Shown here piece after piece: positions 34,401-43,441 of a stretch of DNA of 64,000 nt. A program made the position numbers and the translations under genes. Source of the DNA: Paenibacillus piri (GTDB lineage Bacteria > Bacillota > Bacilli > Paenibacillales > NBRC-103111); NCBI RefSeq assembly GCF_004354045.1, contig NZ_SMRT01000008.1:1-64000 (forward strand), written 5' to 3'. The notes beneath the pieces were generated by a model. The model saw only the letters and a list, made by a program, of their open reading frames with translations, had not been told where the DNA came from and did not search any database. Each line of letters starts with the position of its first letter. Position 1 is the stretch's first letter.

Positions 34401-37400
34401 TGTAGCGAAGTTATCTTTCGGCATCAGCTCGGGAAATACAGGCACTGTATACTTTGACAATGTTAAAATATACAGCCAGGCAACCTTTATAGGAGGGCCG
34501 CCGGCTCCGGTATTCGATGTTAAGGACTTTGATGCCAAAGGGGACGGAATAACAAAGGATACAGCTGCAATACAGGCTGCTATCGATGCTGCCGCAGGAA
34601 CCGGCGGATCGGTTTATTTGCATGACGGTGTATTCCTTTCGGGAATGATCCAATTGCGAAGCAATATGACCTTTTATATCGATTCCTCGGCAACCTTAAA
34701 GGGAAGCACGTTGCCTTCGGATTATCCGGATACGAATCCGCTTACTTACAATACCCAATTAGGTCCTGCAGCCAACTGCAATAAAGCTTTGATTTATGTG
34801 GAGCATGCGGAAAATGTAATGATTGACGGCGGAGGAACCATCGATGGAAGCGGCGGGTCATTCACTACTGGCAGCGAGCCGACCCGACCTATGGCCATTT
34901 ATACGGTGCTTAGCTATAACGTAACCATACAACACGTGTATATTACGAAATCCAGCATGTGGACGCTTGTTGGCGCGGAAACCGATTATTTGATCATCAG
35001 GAACATCTACCTGGATGTCAGACTGTCAAGCAACAGGGACGGTATCGATATTGTTGATTCCTGGCACGTATTGATTGAAAACGTTACGGTGAATACCGGC
35101 GACGATGCGATTTGCATAAAAAGCGGCAAAAGACGCGGAGTCATGGATCTGCTGGTGCGAAATTCAAATGTTACCGCTTCGGGCACAAACGGCTTGAAGT
35201 TTGGCACAGCCAGTTATGGAGCGTTCAAGGATGTTCGCTTTGAAGACGTCATGGTGAAGGGCGTTAAATATTGTGCCATGTGCGTTGAATCCGTTGACGG
35301 CGCCGATGTAACCAACATCAGCTTTCAAAGGATCGATGTCCAGGATGCGGGAAATCCGTTCTTCGTCATTCTTGGAAAAAGAAGCGACCGTACAACGAAA
35401 GACGATGCTCCGAAAAAGGGAACGATGGACACGGTGCGGTTCCAGGATATTATCGGGAAAAATATGAACACATCCTGGGCTTCTCCGATCTCCGGAGCCA
35501 ATATGTCGGATGGTACGAAGTACAGATTAAAAAATATTCATTTCGACAACGTTCATATGGTCTACAAAGGCGGTGTAACTTCAGTACCTGGTAATCCGCC
35601 GGAATATGCTCTGAACCAATATCCGGAATCCAATATATGGGGCAATTTGCCTGCATACGGATATTATATCAGGCATGCGGATGGAGTTACTTTTACAAAC
35701 AACACGACCGATGTGTCTCCTGCTGATGCAAGAAGCCCTTTCGTTTGGGCGGATGCGTTCAGTTCTACCGGCATTGCGCTCGACTCGACATCGTTCAGTC
35801 TCAATATCGGGGAGACTCACAACATTACCGTAACCCAAGCGTATGAAAACGGAGATACGCTGGATGTAACGCATTCAAGCCGATTTGAGTCATCGGATAA
35901 GAATGTGGCGACCGTTGATTCTACAGGAAAAATAACGGCAGTCGGCGTAGGAAGCGCAGTCATTACGGTTTCCAATGGCGATTACCAGGCGCAGGTCAAT
36001 GTGACCGTGAATTTGGTGCAAACGCCGCTGATCACACCGACGAACTTGACCGTCACCGGCAAAACGGAGACAACGGCAACATTAAGCTGGAATGCCGGCG
36101 ATGATGCTAGAGTGACGGGGTACGCAATATATGTGGACGGAGTTCTTGTAGAGGGAGCAGCTTACTTCGGATCAGGCCCGGCATACGGCTCGACAGTTAG
36201 CGGACTGACCGCCGGCACAACCTATCAATTTACGGTAAAGGCCTATGACGCGCAGGGCAACTTTTCGGAAGCAAGCAATCCGGTAAGTGTAAAAACAGAC
36301 GATTGGGCGTTGAGCGATGACGCCGCATTAAGCGGCCTAACTATTAGCCAAGGTATCTTGACACCTGTATTTGACAAAGGAACAACCCGCTATTCTGCTG
36401 AAGTCGCTTATGATGTAAACACGGTTGACGTTACACCGATGTCCTCTTTCTCCGCCGCGGCAATTACGGTCAATGGAGTTCCGGTCGATTCGGGCAGCAG
36501 CTACACTGCGGCGCTGGATGTCGGGGTCAATACGATATCGGTCGTTGTCGCCGCGCAGAATGGAAATGTTCAAACATATACCCTTTCAATAACAAGAGCC
36601 GGCAACAATTCGGGCAGAAACAGAAGAAGCAACAACACCGGAAATAATGTACAGCCTGCACAGCCTGACACCAAGGACCAAACGGATCCGGTAAATGAAA
36701 AGGATCCTGATGTCACATCCGCTGTCACTGTCAGCGTAACGCTGGATACGGCAACACGAATAGCAAAAGCGGAAATCCCGGCATCAGTGTTGGGCGATAT
36801 GCTGGAGAAAGCAGCCGCCGATAAAGATGGAATAAAAACCGTAAATATTCAAGTGTCCGCAGTAGAAGGGGCTAGCGTATATGAGTCCTTGTTGCCCGCA
36901 AGCTATTTAGCTAACGACAGCTCTGCTCTAAAGATAGAGATTGCCACGCCAATTGCCGTCGTCAAATTGCCAGGCAATATGTTCGGGGCATCCGGGATAT
37001 CCAAATCATCAACGGTATCGGTTTCTGTGGAACTTGTCGGCAAGGGGGTTGTCATCAGGGACTCCGCAATAAAGGAACTGATCGGAGACAGGCCAATCCT
37101 GGAGATCCATTTGAAAGTTGACGGTACAGCGGTGAAATACGACAATCCTCAGGCTCCGGTCAGTATATCCGTACCGTATCAGCCGTCAGAACAGGAAATG
37201 AAAGATCCCGAACATATCGTTGTCTGGTATATCGACGAGGATGGTAATGCGGTGAAGGTACCGAACGGGAAATACGATACGACAAGAGGAATGGTCACCT
37301 TTAGAACGACTCATTTCAGCAAGTATGCCGTCTCTTATGTTTATAAAACGTTTGAAGATTTGGGCAACTACGGATGGGCAAAAAAGCAGATTGAAGTGCT

Positions 37401-37890
37401 CGCTTCAAAAGGTTTAATTAACGGCACATCGGATAACACGTTTACGCCGGCGGAAAGTATTACAAGAGCCGACTTCCTTGTCCTTTTGGTAAGAACGCTT
37501 GGAATCACCGCGGACTTTGACGACAACTTCAACGATGTAAGCAAGTCGGATTATTTCTATCAAGAGCTTGGCATCGCCAGGAAGGCTGGAATCAGCGAAG
37601 GAACCGGCAATAATATGTTTAATCCGAGGGAAAAGATTTCAAGGCAAGATATGATTGTACTGTGCGCAAAGGCGCTTAAGCTGGCAAAAATGACGAATGC
37701 GCGTGGCGGCGCGTCAGAGCTTGACGCCTTTTCCGATAAGTCGGATGCGGCCTCCTACGCGACAGAAAGCATCGCTTCCATGGTTAAGGAAGGCATAATC
37801 ACAGGGAACGGAGGTTTGCTGAATCCACGCGGCTATACGACAAGAGCGGAAGCCGCAGTGATCATGTACAGAATTTTCAACAAGCATTAA
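31447..37890 (+). CDS. S-layer-anchored multidomain GH28-like pectinase
   Basis: 2147-residue secreted protein. A signal peptide (cleavage near AQA-SG, residue 33) is followed by a LamG-like domain (about 35-245), a BIG2 Ig-like domain (253-335) and an FN3 domain (340-430). The same trio recurs at about 437-815. A third LamG-like domain (828-1014), a GH28-type beta-helix (1020-1430), BIG2 (1441-1523), FN3 (1528-1618) and a cadherin-like sandwich (1621-1718) come next. A threonine- and valine-rich stalk leads to three SLH domains (1966-2147) that bind cell-wall polymers. In the beta-helix TGDDAICIKS is kept, but NTDG reads NRDG and GHG reads GTNG, so catalysis as a normal polygalacturonase is uncertain. 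It starts 34 bases after the cytoplasmic GH28 gene. Confidence 0.87.
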   Translation: MKKNRFLSIMLIVVLLAGMMPVFDSAFNIAQASGTDTFFLNEDFNNNVNFPTGQAPNYADWSSEGNGVLDKNFWITETSTGTVTVEDFPGSSDRSVKITKSANNTNKAESAVDFSSQPLSGLVTVEAKVMSSGSMTGTQVAPYIVDAAGISIVKIQWNGGQIKANTGAAQNNVQAFVSNTWYTVKTVINTSNNTYDLYIDETKMLTGAALNGGTGKGVAKVTFKMDSGNNTGTIHYDNMKIYTTAPSAAVTGLEFDQNTYSIYIGDSINTVARAVYADNSKQVLTSGNAFSSSNSSIASIHPATGVVTAQNEGTTQISVSNSVYSTPATATVIVNALPVLSAPSGVSAGVVTDIFAQLNWSAASGASKYFIYRAAAGSGQYSKIGESTTNSYTDNTVAASTTYDYTVSSVFTTPGRQVIESAHSAKVSTTTSATSGFIVNDDFTSTATGSLPAGWDYILAGAGTAAVAEVPSAADKSLSLKVTNKSDAAEVDRIFPGVGGKVAIEARVMTTGDQFSVAPYIYNNNDKAVMKFGFRSGYFVAIGATKSINTKPFTANRWYDVKIVMNTGANTYDLWIDGDKQDIDREDLIVPFGGAATGITRVMFKADNSNASTSYVNNLKVYLLPPAPITDISFDRPAYTLYTDDTFQARVNTIDADGAKVNVTNGAIITSSNPGVATMDATGKITAVGTGTTQLTAAYTVGGSEYRAEATVTVNSISDLHAPQGLTVEKEWSTSVTLKWTPAAVATQYSVYRSNKGDNQYRYVGQSQPGIAAYIDNNVAPRTAYDYKVTSVFSTPGGQVIESAQSGKITAVTAAPLANFPSAATGLTVDDHFNGNKTGNTPDGWTADTSGGTVTVEEVPFPADKSVKISKSASADNATATRTFPSLNGIVTIEAKVKAMDRSGTKHIPTIYDSNGNTIARIALNNTNISYVGSNGSWTGAGVTFDADKWYIIRAVLDTTANKYDLYIDGIKKASGIPFLTEASDVAKLSFGISSGNTGTVYFDNVKIYSQATFIGGPPAPVFDVKDFDAKGDGITKDTAAIQAAIDAAAGTGGSVYLHDGVFLSGMIQLRSNMTFYIDSSATLKGSTLPSDYPDTNPLTYNTQLGPAANCNKALIYVEHAENVMIDGGGTIDGSGGSFTTGSEPTRPMAIYTVLSYNVTIQHVYITKSSMWTLVGAETDYLIIRNIYLDVRLSSNRDGIDIVDSWHVLIENVTVNTGDDAICIKSGKRRGVMDLLVRNSNVTASGTNGLKFGTASYGAFKDVRFEDVMVKGVKYCAMCVESVDGADVTNISFQRIDVQDAGNPFFVILGKRSDRTTKDDAPKKGTMDTVRFQDIIGKNMNTSWASPISGANMSDGTKYRLKNIHFDNVHMVYKGGVTSVPGNPPEYALNQYPESNIWGNLPAYGYYIRHADGVTFTNNTTDVSPADARSPFVWADAFSSTGIALDSTSFSLNIGETHNITVTQAYENGDTLDVTHSSRFESSDKNVATVDSTGKITAVGVGSAVITVSNGDYQAQVNVTVNLVQTPLITPTNLTVTGKTETTATLSWNAGDDARVTGYAIYVDGVLVEGAAYFGSGPAYGSTVSGLTAGTTYQFTVKAYDAQGNFSEASNPVSVKTDDWALSDDAALSGLTISQGILTPVFDKGTTRYSAEVAYDVNTVDVTPMSSFSAAAITVNGVPVDSGSSYTAALDVGVNTISVVVAAQNGNVQTYTLSITRAGNNSGRNRRSNNTGNNVQPAQPDTKDQTDPVNEKDPDVTSAVTVSVTLDTATRIAKAEIPASVLGDMLEKAAADKDGIKTVNIQVSAVEGASVYESLLPASYLANDSSALKIEIATPIAVVKLPGNMFGASGISKSSTVSVSVELVGKGVVIRDSAIKELIGDRPILEIHLKVDGTAVKYDNPQAPVSISVPYQPSEQEMKDPEHIVVWYIDEDGNAVKVPNGKYDTTRGMVTFRTTHFSKYAVSYVYKTFEDLGNYGWAKKQIEVLASKGLINGTSDNTFTPAESITRADFLVLLVRTLGITADFDDNFNDVSKSDYFYQELGIARKAGISEGTGNNMFNPREKISRQDMIVLCAKALKLAKMTNARGGASELDAFSDKSDAASYATESIASMVKEGIITGNGGLLNPRGYTTRAEAAVIMYRIFNKH

Positions 37891-37910
37891 ATGGCTCGTA
37901 TATCCCGACA

Positions 37911-37939
37911 GGCTCATGCTGACGCATGAGCCGTTTTTA
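37911..37939 (+). terminator. Terminator of the set 4 operon
   Basis: GGCTCATGC and GCATGAGCC with a TGAC loop, followed by GTTTTTA. Confidence 0.85.
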
Positions 37940-38065
37940 TGCGCCTGGCCCCTGACTTTATACGTTTATAAACTGAACTATTGAAGAAATCACATACTCA
38001 TTTTAAATTGCAACTATAGCCGCCCAAGAAGCGTCTAAAGCTTACTTAACGAAAGGATGGTAAGC

Positions 38066-39052
38066 ATGAGTCCATTGTTCCGGAAACGTTGTTTTGGAAT
38101 GTTCTGTTGTTCGCTGTTGGCAGCGGGTATTTTAGGCTGTCAAACACAAGGCGGAGCAAAAGCTCCGGCGGCCGCTGCTTCAAACGGAGTGCCGCCTATC
38201 AACATACAGGCCGAGCCGCAGGCAAATAAGCAATCAGATGCCCCGGCTTCATCTCCGGTCTCAGATTCGGCATCTGAAAATCGGAAGACTGCACCTGAAA
38301 TACAACGGGATGGAAAACAAGGCGCCTCGCCGCCCAATGTGACAGACACCCGGAATGACAAGCTTCAGCAGGATCAAAGACAAACTACTGCCTGCGGTAA
38401 GCTCGGCTTTGGGAAAGAGGGACAGGCTGCTGAAATAGAGCTGCCGTTGAACTGTATAGCTGCAAGCTACGGTGCCGATGATCCGGACAACCCGACTACA
38501 GTTACACCTAAAACACCCTTGAATACCGTTCCTTATTCCATACCTTCGGAATTGCGCGGAAAGCTTGCAGCCTATTGGATGAACCTTGGCGACAATGTGC
38601 GCGGGGTGCTGCTGCTTGCTCCTGCCGATTGGAAGATTACATCAGCGGCAGTCGGCGCGAACGGTTCGTCGGGAATCCGTTTGGAAAATCCGAAGGATCC
38701 GGGACAGTATATAAGCTACATGGATAACGGGGGCTGTCAAGGCTGCGTTATCGCCAATATCGGCGCCTATTTTCCGAAGCTTAAGGGTTGGGCGGAGCAG
38801 CAAGGGTTTACATCGGAACCGGTGCCGGAAATCAATAAACAAACGCTGCTTCATCCGAATTTGATGGCCTTTAGTAAGAAGACTCCCGTACAGGGGTACG
38901 CTGTGAACGGAGTCGCCTATCAAAAGCACGGCGGTGGAGGGGGAATATTCCGCATGCAAGAGGTGCAGCTGCCTGACTCCGAGCACAGGTTAGCGCAAGT
39001 CATTCTTAATTTATTTGTTGCGTTGAACCGAGCCGGTTCTGACGTTTCATAA
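38066..39052 (+). CDS. DUF4850-like lipoprotein
   Basis: 328-residue secreted lipoprotein: lipobox ILGC near residue 24, then a long Pro/Ala/Ser/Gln-rich linker to about residue 105, then a compact domain. The domain has the VRGVLLLAPADWKI block and a conserved-looking GGCQGCVI cysteine pair, which resembles DUF4850 proteins of unknown role. ATG 38066 is preferred over 38057 because AAAGGATGG lies just upstream of it. It is bounded by a terminator before and a convergent regulator gene after, so it is probably a single-gene unit. No link to pectin use can be shown. Confidence 0.7.
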   Translation: MSPLFRKRCFGMFCCSLLAAGILGCQTQGGAKAPAAAASNGVPPINIQAEPQANKQSDAPASSPVSDSASENRKTAPEIQRDGKQGASPPNVTDTRNDKLQQDQRQTTACGKLGFGKEGQAAEIELPLNCIAASYGADDPDNPTTVTPKTPLNTVPYSIPSELRGKLAAYWMNLGDNVRGVLLLAPADWKITSAAVGANGSSGIRLENPKDPGQYISYMDNGGCQGCVIANIGAYFPKLKGWAEQQGFTSEPVPEINKQTLLHPNLMAFSKKTPVQGYAVNGVAYQKHGGGGGIFRMQEVQLPDSEHRLAQVILNLFVALNRAGSDVS

Positions 39053-39145
39053 GTCATCTCCAAAGTCTGTTCCCTATAGTTAATCGATAGCCTTCATAAG
39101 AGACAGTAGATGAACAGGATAAGGGCCTGGAAAATGGCTTCCGGG

Positions 39146-41482
39146 CTACCGCAACGACATCCGGTATTGCTTGGGCGAGACCGCAACGTGCCGCTGAAAG
39201 GCGCGGTTCAGATTCCGTTCCGAATAGCCGACAAGTTCGGCGATTTCAGTGATGCTGTAGTCCGTCTCCTCGAGCAGCTTTTTCGCTCTTTCCACTTTGA
39301 ATTCCATCACGTATTCGATAAAGGAAACGCCGGTTTCCTTTTTAAAAATCCGGCTTAAATATGACGGGCTTAAATGCACCAGCCCGGCGCATTCCATAAG
39401 AGAAGGGGCTCCCTGATTAATCTCGATATGCCGGCATACTTTGCGGACAGCGTACTGCGATGCATTCGAGCGGATTTCCTCGGTAATTTGCAGATAGAGG
39501 GGAAATAAAGTTTCAATAAACCAATCCCGCACCTCCTGCGAAGTTTGCCGCAGCTTAAGCTGCTCGAATAAATTGCTGCCCAAAGTATCGATCACCCCAT
39601 AGCCTTGGCGCTCCAGCGATTGAATAATCGATGATAGGAGAATGTGGTAGCATTGCATGACGGTATCGTACGATTCGGAGGCCCGGATGTTGCGGGAAAA
39701 TAACAGCAGCGTTTTTTCCGCGTTTGCCATCTCTCCACGCACGAGCGACTCGATCAGTTCTTCTTCCAGCTCTTTGGGAAAATTGAACGCGCTCGCTTTT
39801 ACAACCGCTGCAGACTGTTTATCGTAGATAAGAACGGATTCAACATCGTGGAGCAGCCGGGATTGAAGAGCAAGCCTCGCTTCTTTGTACGACTCGGACA
39901 ATAGGCCTGCGCTGCCTCGCGGCTCGCCAATCCCTATGGAAACGGTAAATGACAAATATTTCTTTAAGGCCGAGCAGACTTCACCGGCGTAGCTGCGGAC
40001 CGTTTTGTTGATTTCTTGCAAATCCGCGGTTTCCGGAAAATGCAGAATGGCAACGCTTTCCTTTTCTTCATGATCGACCACGAACCCGTTAATGCCCGTA
40101 TAACGCTCCAGCAGCTCAAGCATCACATTTTTCACGGCAAAAATAATAATGGCTCCTTCGTTAGGCAAAAAGCGCTTCTCCTTAAACAGATTATCTACTT
40201 TGGTAATCATGACGACAAAAGTGCCTTCTAACGGAATCCGATAAAACCGCAAGGAGGGCTCGGCGGATACAGGATCGTACGAGCTGCCCGATTTCAGCAG
40301 CTTCATTAAAAATTGATCGCGCAGGTCCGGCTCAATTTTTTTAACATACTGGTCAAGCGCTTCCGCCTGTTCGTCCAAATAAGCCAGGCATGACCGGATA
40401 AACTCGATCTCGTTGCTTTTGGAGCCGGAAGCTTTGCCGGGCCGGACGGACCGAAGATGCTCGCCGTACCGGGTTAGCTTGTCGATCGGGCTGTATACCA
40501 TTTTGGAGGACAGATACGTAAGCGCGATGCCGACACATAAGCAAAATAGGACGGAAAGGAGAATAAGCGCACGAATCCAGCCCAGCTGCTTCGTCATCTC
40601 CTCCTCCGGCATCATAATGATGTAAGAGCGGCCAAGCGCCGTCTTATGGAATACGGTGAGCAGCTGTTCCTGCTTGTCGTTCATCAGCATGTAATCGGCC
40701 GTACGTTCTTGACTCAACACCCGCTGCAAAATCGGAATGCTCCCGGCCGGCCGGCCGATCATGGCATTGTCGGAGGAGTGCAGCATAATGCGTTTATCCG
40801 AATCCATAACAAGCAGCGATTGATTTAACGTAAATAGATTGGAATTAAACAATTGCTGTCTTAAAGCGTCAATCTTGACATGGATGAACAGAGCCCCTTG
40901 CGGAGCTCCGACCTTCATTATGGGCAGCTGCCGGACATAGGTGATACAGCCTTCCGGTCCGATGCCCGGCGAGTATATCCATCCCCCCTGGCTTTTCAGC
41001 GAGAAAACCTCCCGGACAACGGCTTTCTGCGGGGAGCGCTCAAGAGCCGTCGAGCCGTAGGAATTGGATAATACGATATTCGAGGCGAGATCGTAAAAAA
41101 CGATTTCCTCCACAAGACTATTTGAATTTTTCTGAAACAGAAGGGCATCCATGATTTCCGATTGGAGTACATACTGATTGGCGAAATCCGCTTGACCGAG
41201 CGCCGACCGGACGGCAGAATTGCTGGACAATTGAAGCGATTCCAGCTCGATTCGCGCCAGCACATTTTCGAGACGGTCCTTCAGCTGGGCGAGTGAGGCA
41301 CGGCTGTCCGTTTGAAACTGCTCCGTCAATTTGACCATGGCAAAATGGTAGTACACGCTCCCGAAAAGCACGATCGGAATGGTGACAGAGACGCATCCCA
41401 GCCAAATCATGCGCCGCAAGTAATTCGTTCTGGACAACTGCGACAAGATTTTCGCACCGATGCCGTTTAACCAGCCTTTCAT
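39146..41482 (-). CDS. Membrane-anchored AraC-family regulator
   Basis: 778-residue one-component regulator. Membrane segments lie near residues 26-46 and 302-324 around an extracytoplasmic sensor. The cytoplasmic half ends in an AraC domain with motifs CAGLVHLSPSYLSRIFKKE and IAELVGYSERNLNRAFQRH. ATG 41482 is chosen (GGGG nine bases upstream) because it starts at the positively charged lead of the first membrane helix; the frame is open to 41557. It lies downstream of, and on the same strand as, the binding-protein gene at 41644-43182, and the pair probably work together. Confidence 0.87.
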   Translation of the reverse strand: MKGWLNGIGAKILSQLSRTNYLRRMIWLGCVSVTIPIVLFGSVYYHFAMVKLTEQFQTDSRASLAQLKDRLENVLARIELESLQLSSNSAVRSALGQADFANQYVLQSEIMDALLFQKNSNSLVEEIVFYDLASNIVLSNSYGSTALERSPQKAVVREVFSLKSQGGWIYSPGIGPEGCITYVRQLPIMKVGAPQGALFIHVKIDALRQQLFNSNLFTLNQSLLVMDSDKRIMLHSSDNAMIGRPAGSIPILQRVLSQERTADYMLMNDKQEQLLTVFHKTALGRSYIIMMPEEEMTKQLGWIRALILLSVLFCLCVGIALTYLSSKMVYSPIDKLTRYGEHLRSVRPGKASGSKSNEIEFIRSCLAYLDEQAEALDQYVKKIEPDLRDQFLMKLLKSGSSYDPVSAEPSLRFYRIPLEGTFVVMITKVDNLFKEKRFLPNEGAIIIFAVKNVMLELLERYTGINGFVVDHEEKESVAILHFPETADLQEINKTVRSYAGEVCSALKKYLSFTVSIGIGEPRGSAGLLSESYKEARLALQSRLLHDVESVLIYDKQSAAVVKASAFNFPKELEEELIESLVRGEMANAEKTLLLFSRNIRASESYDTVMQCYHILLSSIIQSLERQGYGVIDTLGSNLFEQLKLRQTSQEVRDWFIETLFPLYLQITEEIRSNASQYAVRKVCRHIEINQGAPSLMECAGLVHLSPSYLSRIFKKETGVSFIEYVMEFKVERAKKLLEETDYSITEIAELVGYSERNLNRAFQRHVAVSPKQYRMSLR

Positions 41483-41545
41483 CAGATCAACCCCGCATAC
41501 ATGGTTATGAAAATATGACGAGCATGCGCTCCCGATAGCGGCAAT

Positions 41546-41590
41546 ACCGGACAACAAACAAAAGATCGGCTTTTGTCATCGTCCGGTATG
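41546..41590 (-). promoter_or_regulatory. Nested stem-loop between binding protein and regulator genes
   Basis: ATACCGGAC and GTCCGGTAT close a loop that itself contains ACAAAAGATCGGCTTTTGT, a second hairpin. No T-run follows on the minus strand. It may act as an attenuator or processing site between the binding-protein and regulator messages. Confidence 0.45.
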
Positions 41591-41643
41591 CTTATGAAGC
41601 ATATAAAATGAAGTTTGGACAAACGTTCAGTAACGCAGGCGGA

Positions 41644-43182
41644 TTACTTGGCCTGAAACGTTTTATAATGCTCGGCGAATTCTTTGTAGGCCTGCTTTGT
41701 TTCTGGCAAACTGTTGACTTTATCGACAAACTGACGGTAATCGTCCATGCTGATTTGACCGACGATCGCTTTGGTCACGGCTGCTTTCCATTCGTTCTCG
41801 TATTTCGCCCACACATTAATCCATGTATTGGAGACCAAATAACGGAACGGATCAACCAGCCCGATTTCATCGTACTTTTCGACCTCTTTAATTTTGGCGT
41901 CGTTATACGCCTTATTGCCCGAAGCGCTAATCACCTTGCCCCATTTCTCGTAAGTGAGCACGCCGACGCCCTTGCCGGTCGTATTGACCTCCTTCACGCC
42001 CTGCTCGGTCAGCACCTTTTGTCCGTCGACGCTTTTATAATGAACATCGGGAATGCCGTAGTAGGAAAAGTCGCTGATTTCCTGCGAGGCGGTAAGCTCG
42101 AAATAGTCGAGCAATTGCTTTACTTTGGCCTCCGGCACCTTCTTGGAAATCAGATAGCCGCCACCGCCGCCGATGGCCAGATCAATCGCATAGCCTTTCG
42201 GTCCCTTCAAGGTAAGGTTAACGATTTTCGGATTCGGCTGGCCCGCCTTTTCGATTTCATTCTCCCATTCCTTATCCCACCAAATGCTCCGGGCGTACGA
42301 AGCGGCGCGGCCTGTTTTAAACAGCTCCTCGGCCTGCACTCTTTTCATTACCGAAAATTCCTTGGCAAGAATCCCTTGCTCGTACAGCTTTCGGAACCAG
42401 GCGATGGCTTCTGTGTATTGAGGCGTCAGGTTGGTGAACACAAGCCCGCCTTCGGCATTATAGGTCGGCTCCAGCGCCCCGAAAGCCGCAGCGAAAGAGG
42501 TGTCGCCGTCATTGACAATAACGCCGTTGCCGATTAAGCCGAGTGTATCTTTTTTGCCGTTGCCGTCCGGATCGCCTTCGACGATCTTCTTCATGGCCGC
42601 TTCATATTCATCAAGCGTAGCGGGCACGGGAATATTCAGCTTATCCAGCCAATCTTTGCGTATTTTAATGCCGATATCGACGCGGGAGCGGGAGCCGGGC
42701 AAGGAATAAATTTTGCCGTCGACGGTTCTGTATTTGAATGCGTCCTTGACCGTATTATTTTTCAGATTCGGGTATTTGCTGAAGTCGCCGAGAAACGGCG
42801 TCAAATCCCAGAATGCCCCGTTCTTGATGGCGCTGATCAGCGTAGGGCGCTTGAAATCCGGAACGGCAACCACCTCGGGCAAATCGCCCGAAGCGAGCAG
42901 CAGATCCAGCTTCGTGTTCAAGTCGCCGGCGGGGATCCACTCGACTTCCAGCTTGCTGTTCGTTTTCTTCTGCCATTCCGTCCAATACGCGTTGTTCATA
43001 TCGGGTACCTCATTGTAGAGTCCCGCAAACATTTGTATCGACAGCGGCTTTTTACCGTCTGCCGCCTGTCCGCTCTGACCCGGCGATGCGCCGCCGCTGC
43101 CGCCTGTCGAGCAGCCGGCTGTAAAGGCAAGGCTCAAAGTTAACGCAGACATGCTTGTAACCCATCTTATCGATTGCTTCAT
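41644..43182 (-). CDS. LplA-type sugar-binding lipoprotein without adjacent permeases
   Basis: 512-residue binding protein with lipobox FTAGC (Cys 24) and a Gly/Ser linker. Family segments LLASGDLPEVVAVPD, KIRKDWLDKLNIPVPATL and GDPDGNGKKDTLG are intact. GGGAGGACG precedes the ATG. No permease gene is adjacent: upstream is an AraC regulator and downstream a membrane AraC regulator. It either feeds a permease pair elsewhere (for example the one at 12314-14157, whose own binding protein is broken) or acts as a sensor partner of the downstream regulator. Confidence 0.9.
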   Translation of the reverse strand: MKQSIRWVTSMSALTLSLAFTAGCSTGGSGGASPGQSGQAADGKKPLSIQMFAGLYNEVPDMNNAYWTEWQKKTNSKLEVEWIPAGDLNTKLDLLLASGDLPEVVAVPDFKRPTLISAIKNGAFWDLTPFLGDFSKYPNLKNNTVKDAFKYRTVDGKIYSLPGSRSRVDIGIKIRKDWLDKLNIPVPATLDEYEAAMKKIVEGDPDGNGKKDTLGLIGNGVIVNDGDTSFAAAFGALEPTYNAEGGLVFTNLTPQYTEAIAWFRKLYEQGILAKEFSVMKRVQAEELFKTGRAASYARSIWWDKEWENEIEKAGQPNPKIVNLTLKGPKGYAIDLAIGGGGGYLISKKVPEAKVKQLLDYFELTASQEISDFSYYGIPDVHYKSVDGQKVLTEQGVKEVNTTGKGVGVLTYEKWGKVISASGNKAYNDAKIKEVEKYDEIGLVDPFRYLVSNTWINVWAKYENEWKAAVTKAIVGQISMDDYRQFVDKVNSLPETKQAYKEFAEHYKTFQAK

Positions 43183-43441
43183 TCCCGTACGTCCTCCCTA
43201 TGTATACTTCTTTGTGCGGTTTATCGCCTGACAGCTTAAGCGTAACCCATGATTAATAGGCAAAAAACAGACATTTTTTCCTCCAAGGTCCGTGGAAATA
43301 ATGTCCGGGGCGAAATGTTGCAGCTATAAGGACGGGAGAGACAAGGGGGAGGCAATGACAAATAAAGTCCGTTCTCTTTGGCGGCTTTCTGCCGTTGTCC
43401 GGCAATGGATTTCAGGCGAATCAGGTCTCGGCAAAAGCGGC
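43183..43441. other. Intergenic gap between AraC regulator and binding-protein gene
   Basis: About 260 bases between two minus-strand genes. It is A/T-rich close to the binding-protein start. No gene, convincing promoter pair or terminator was recognised, though a promoter for the binding-protein gene is expected here. Confidence 0.5.
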
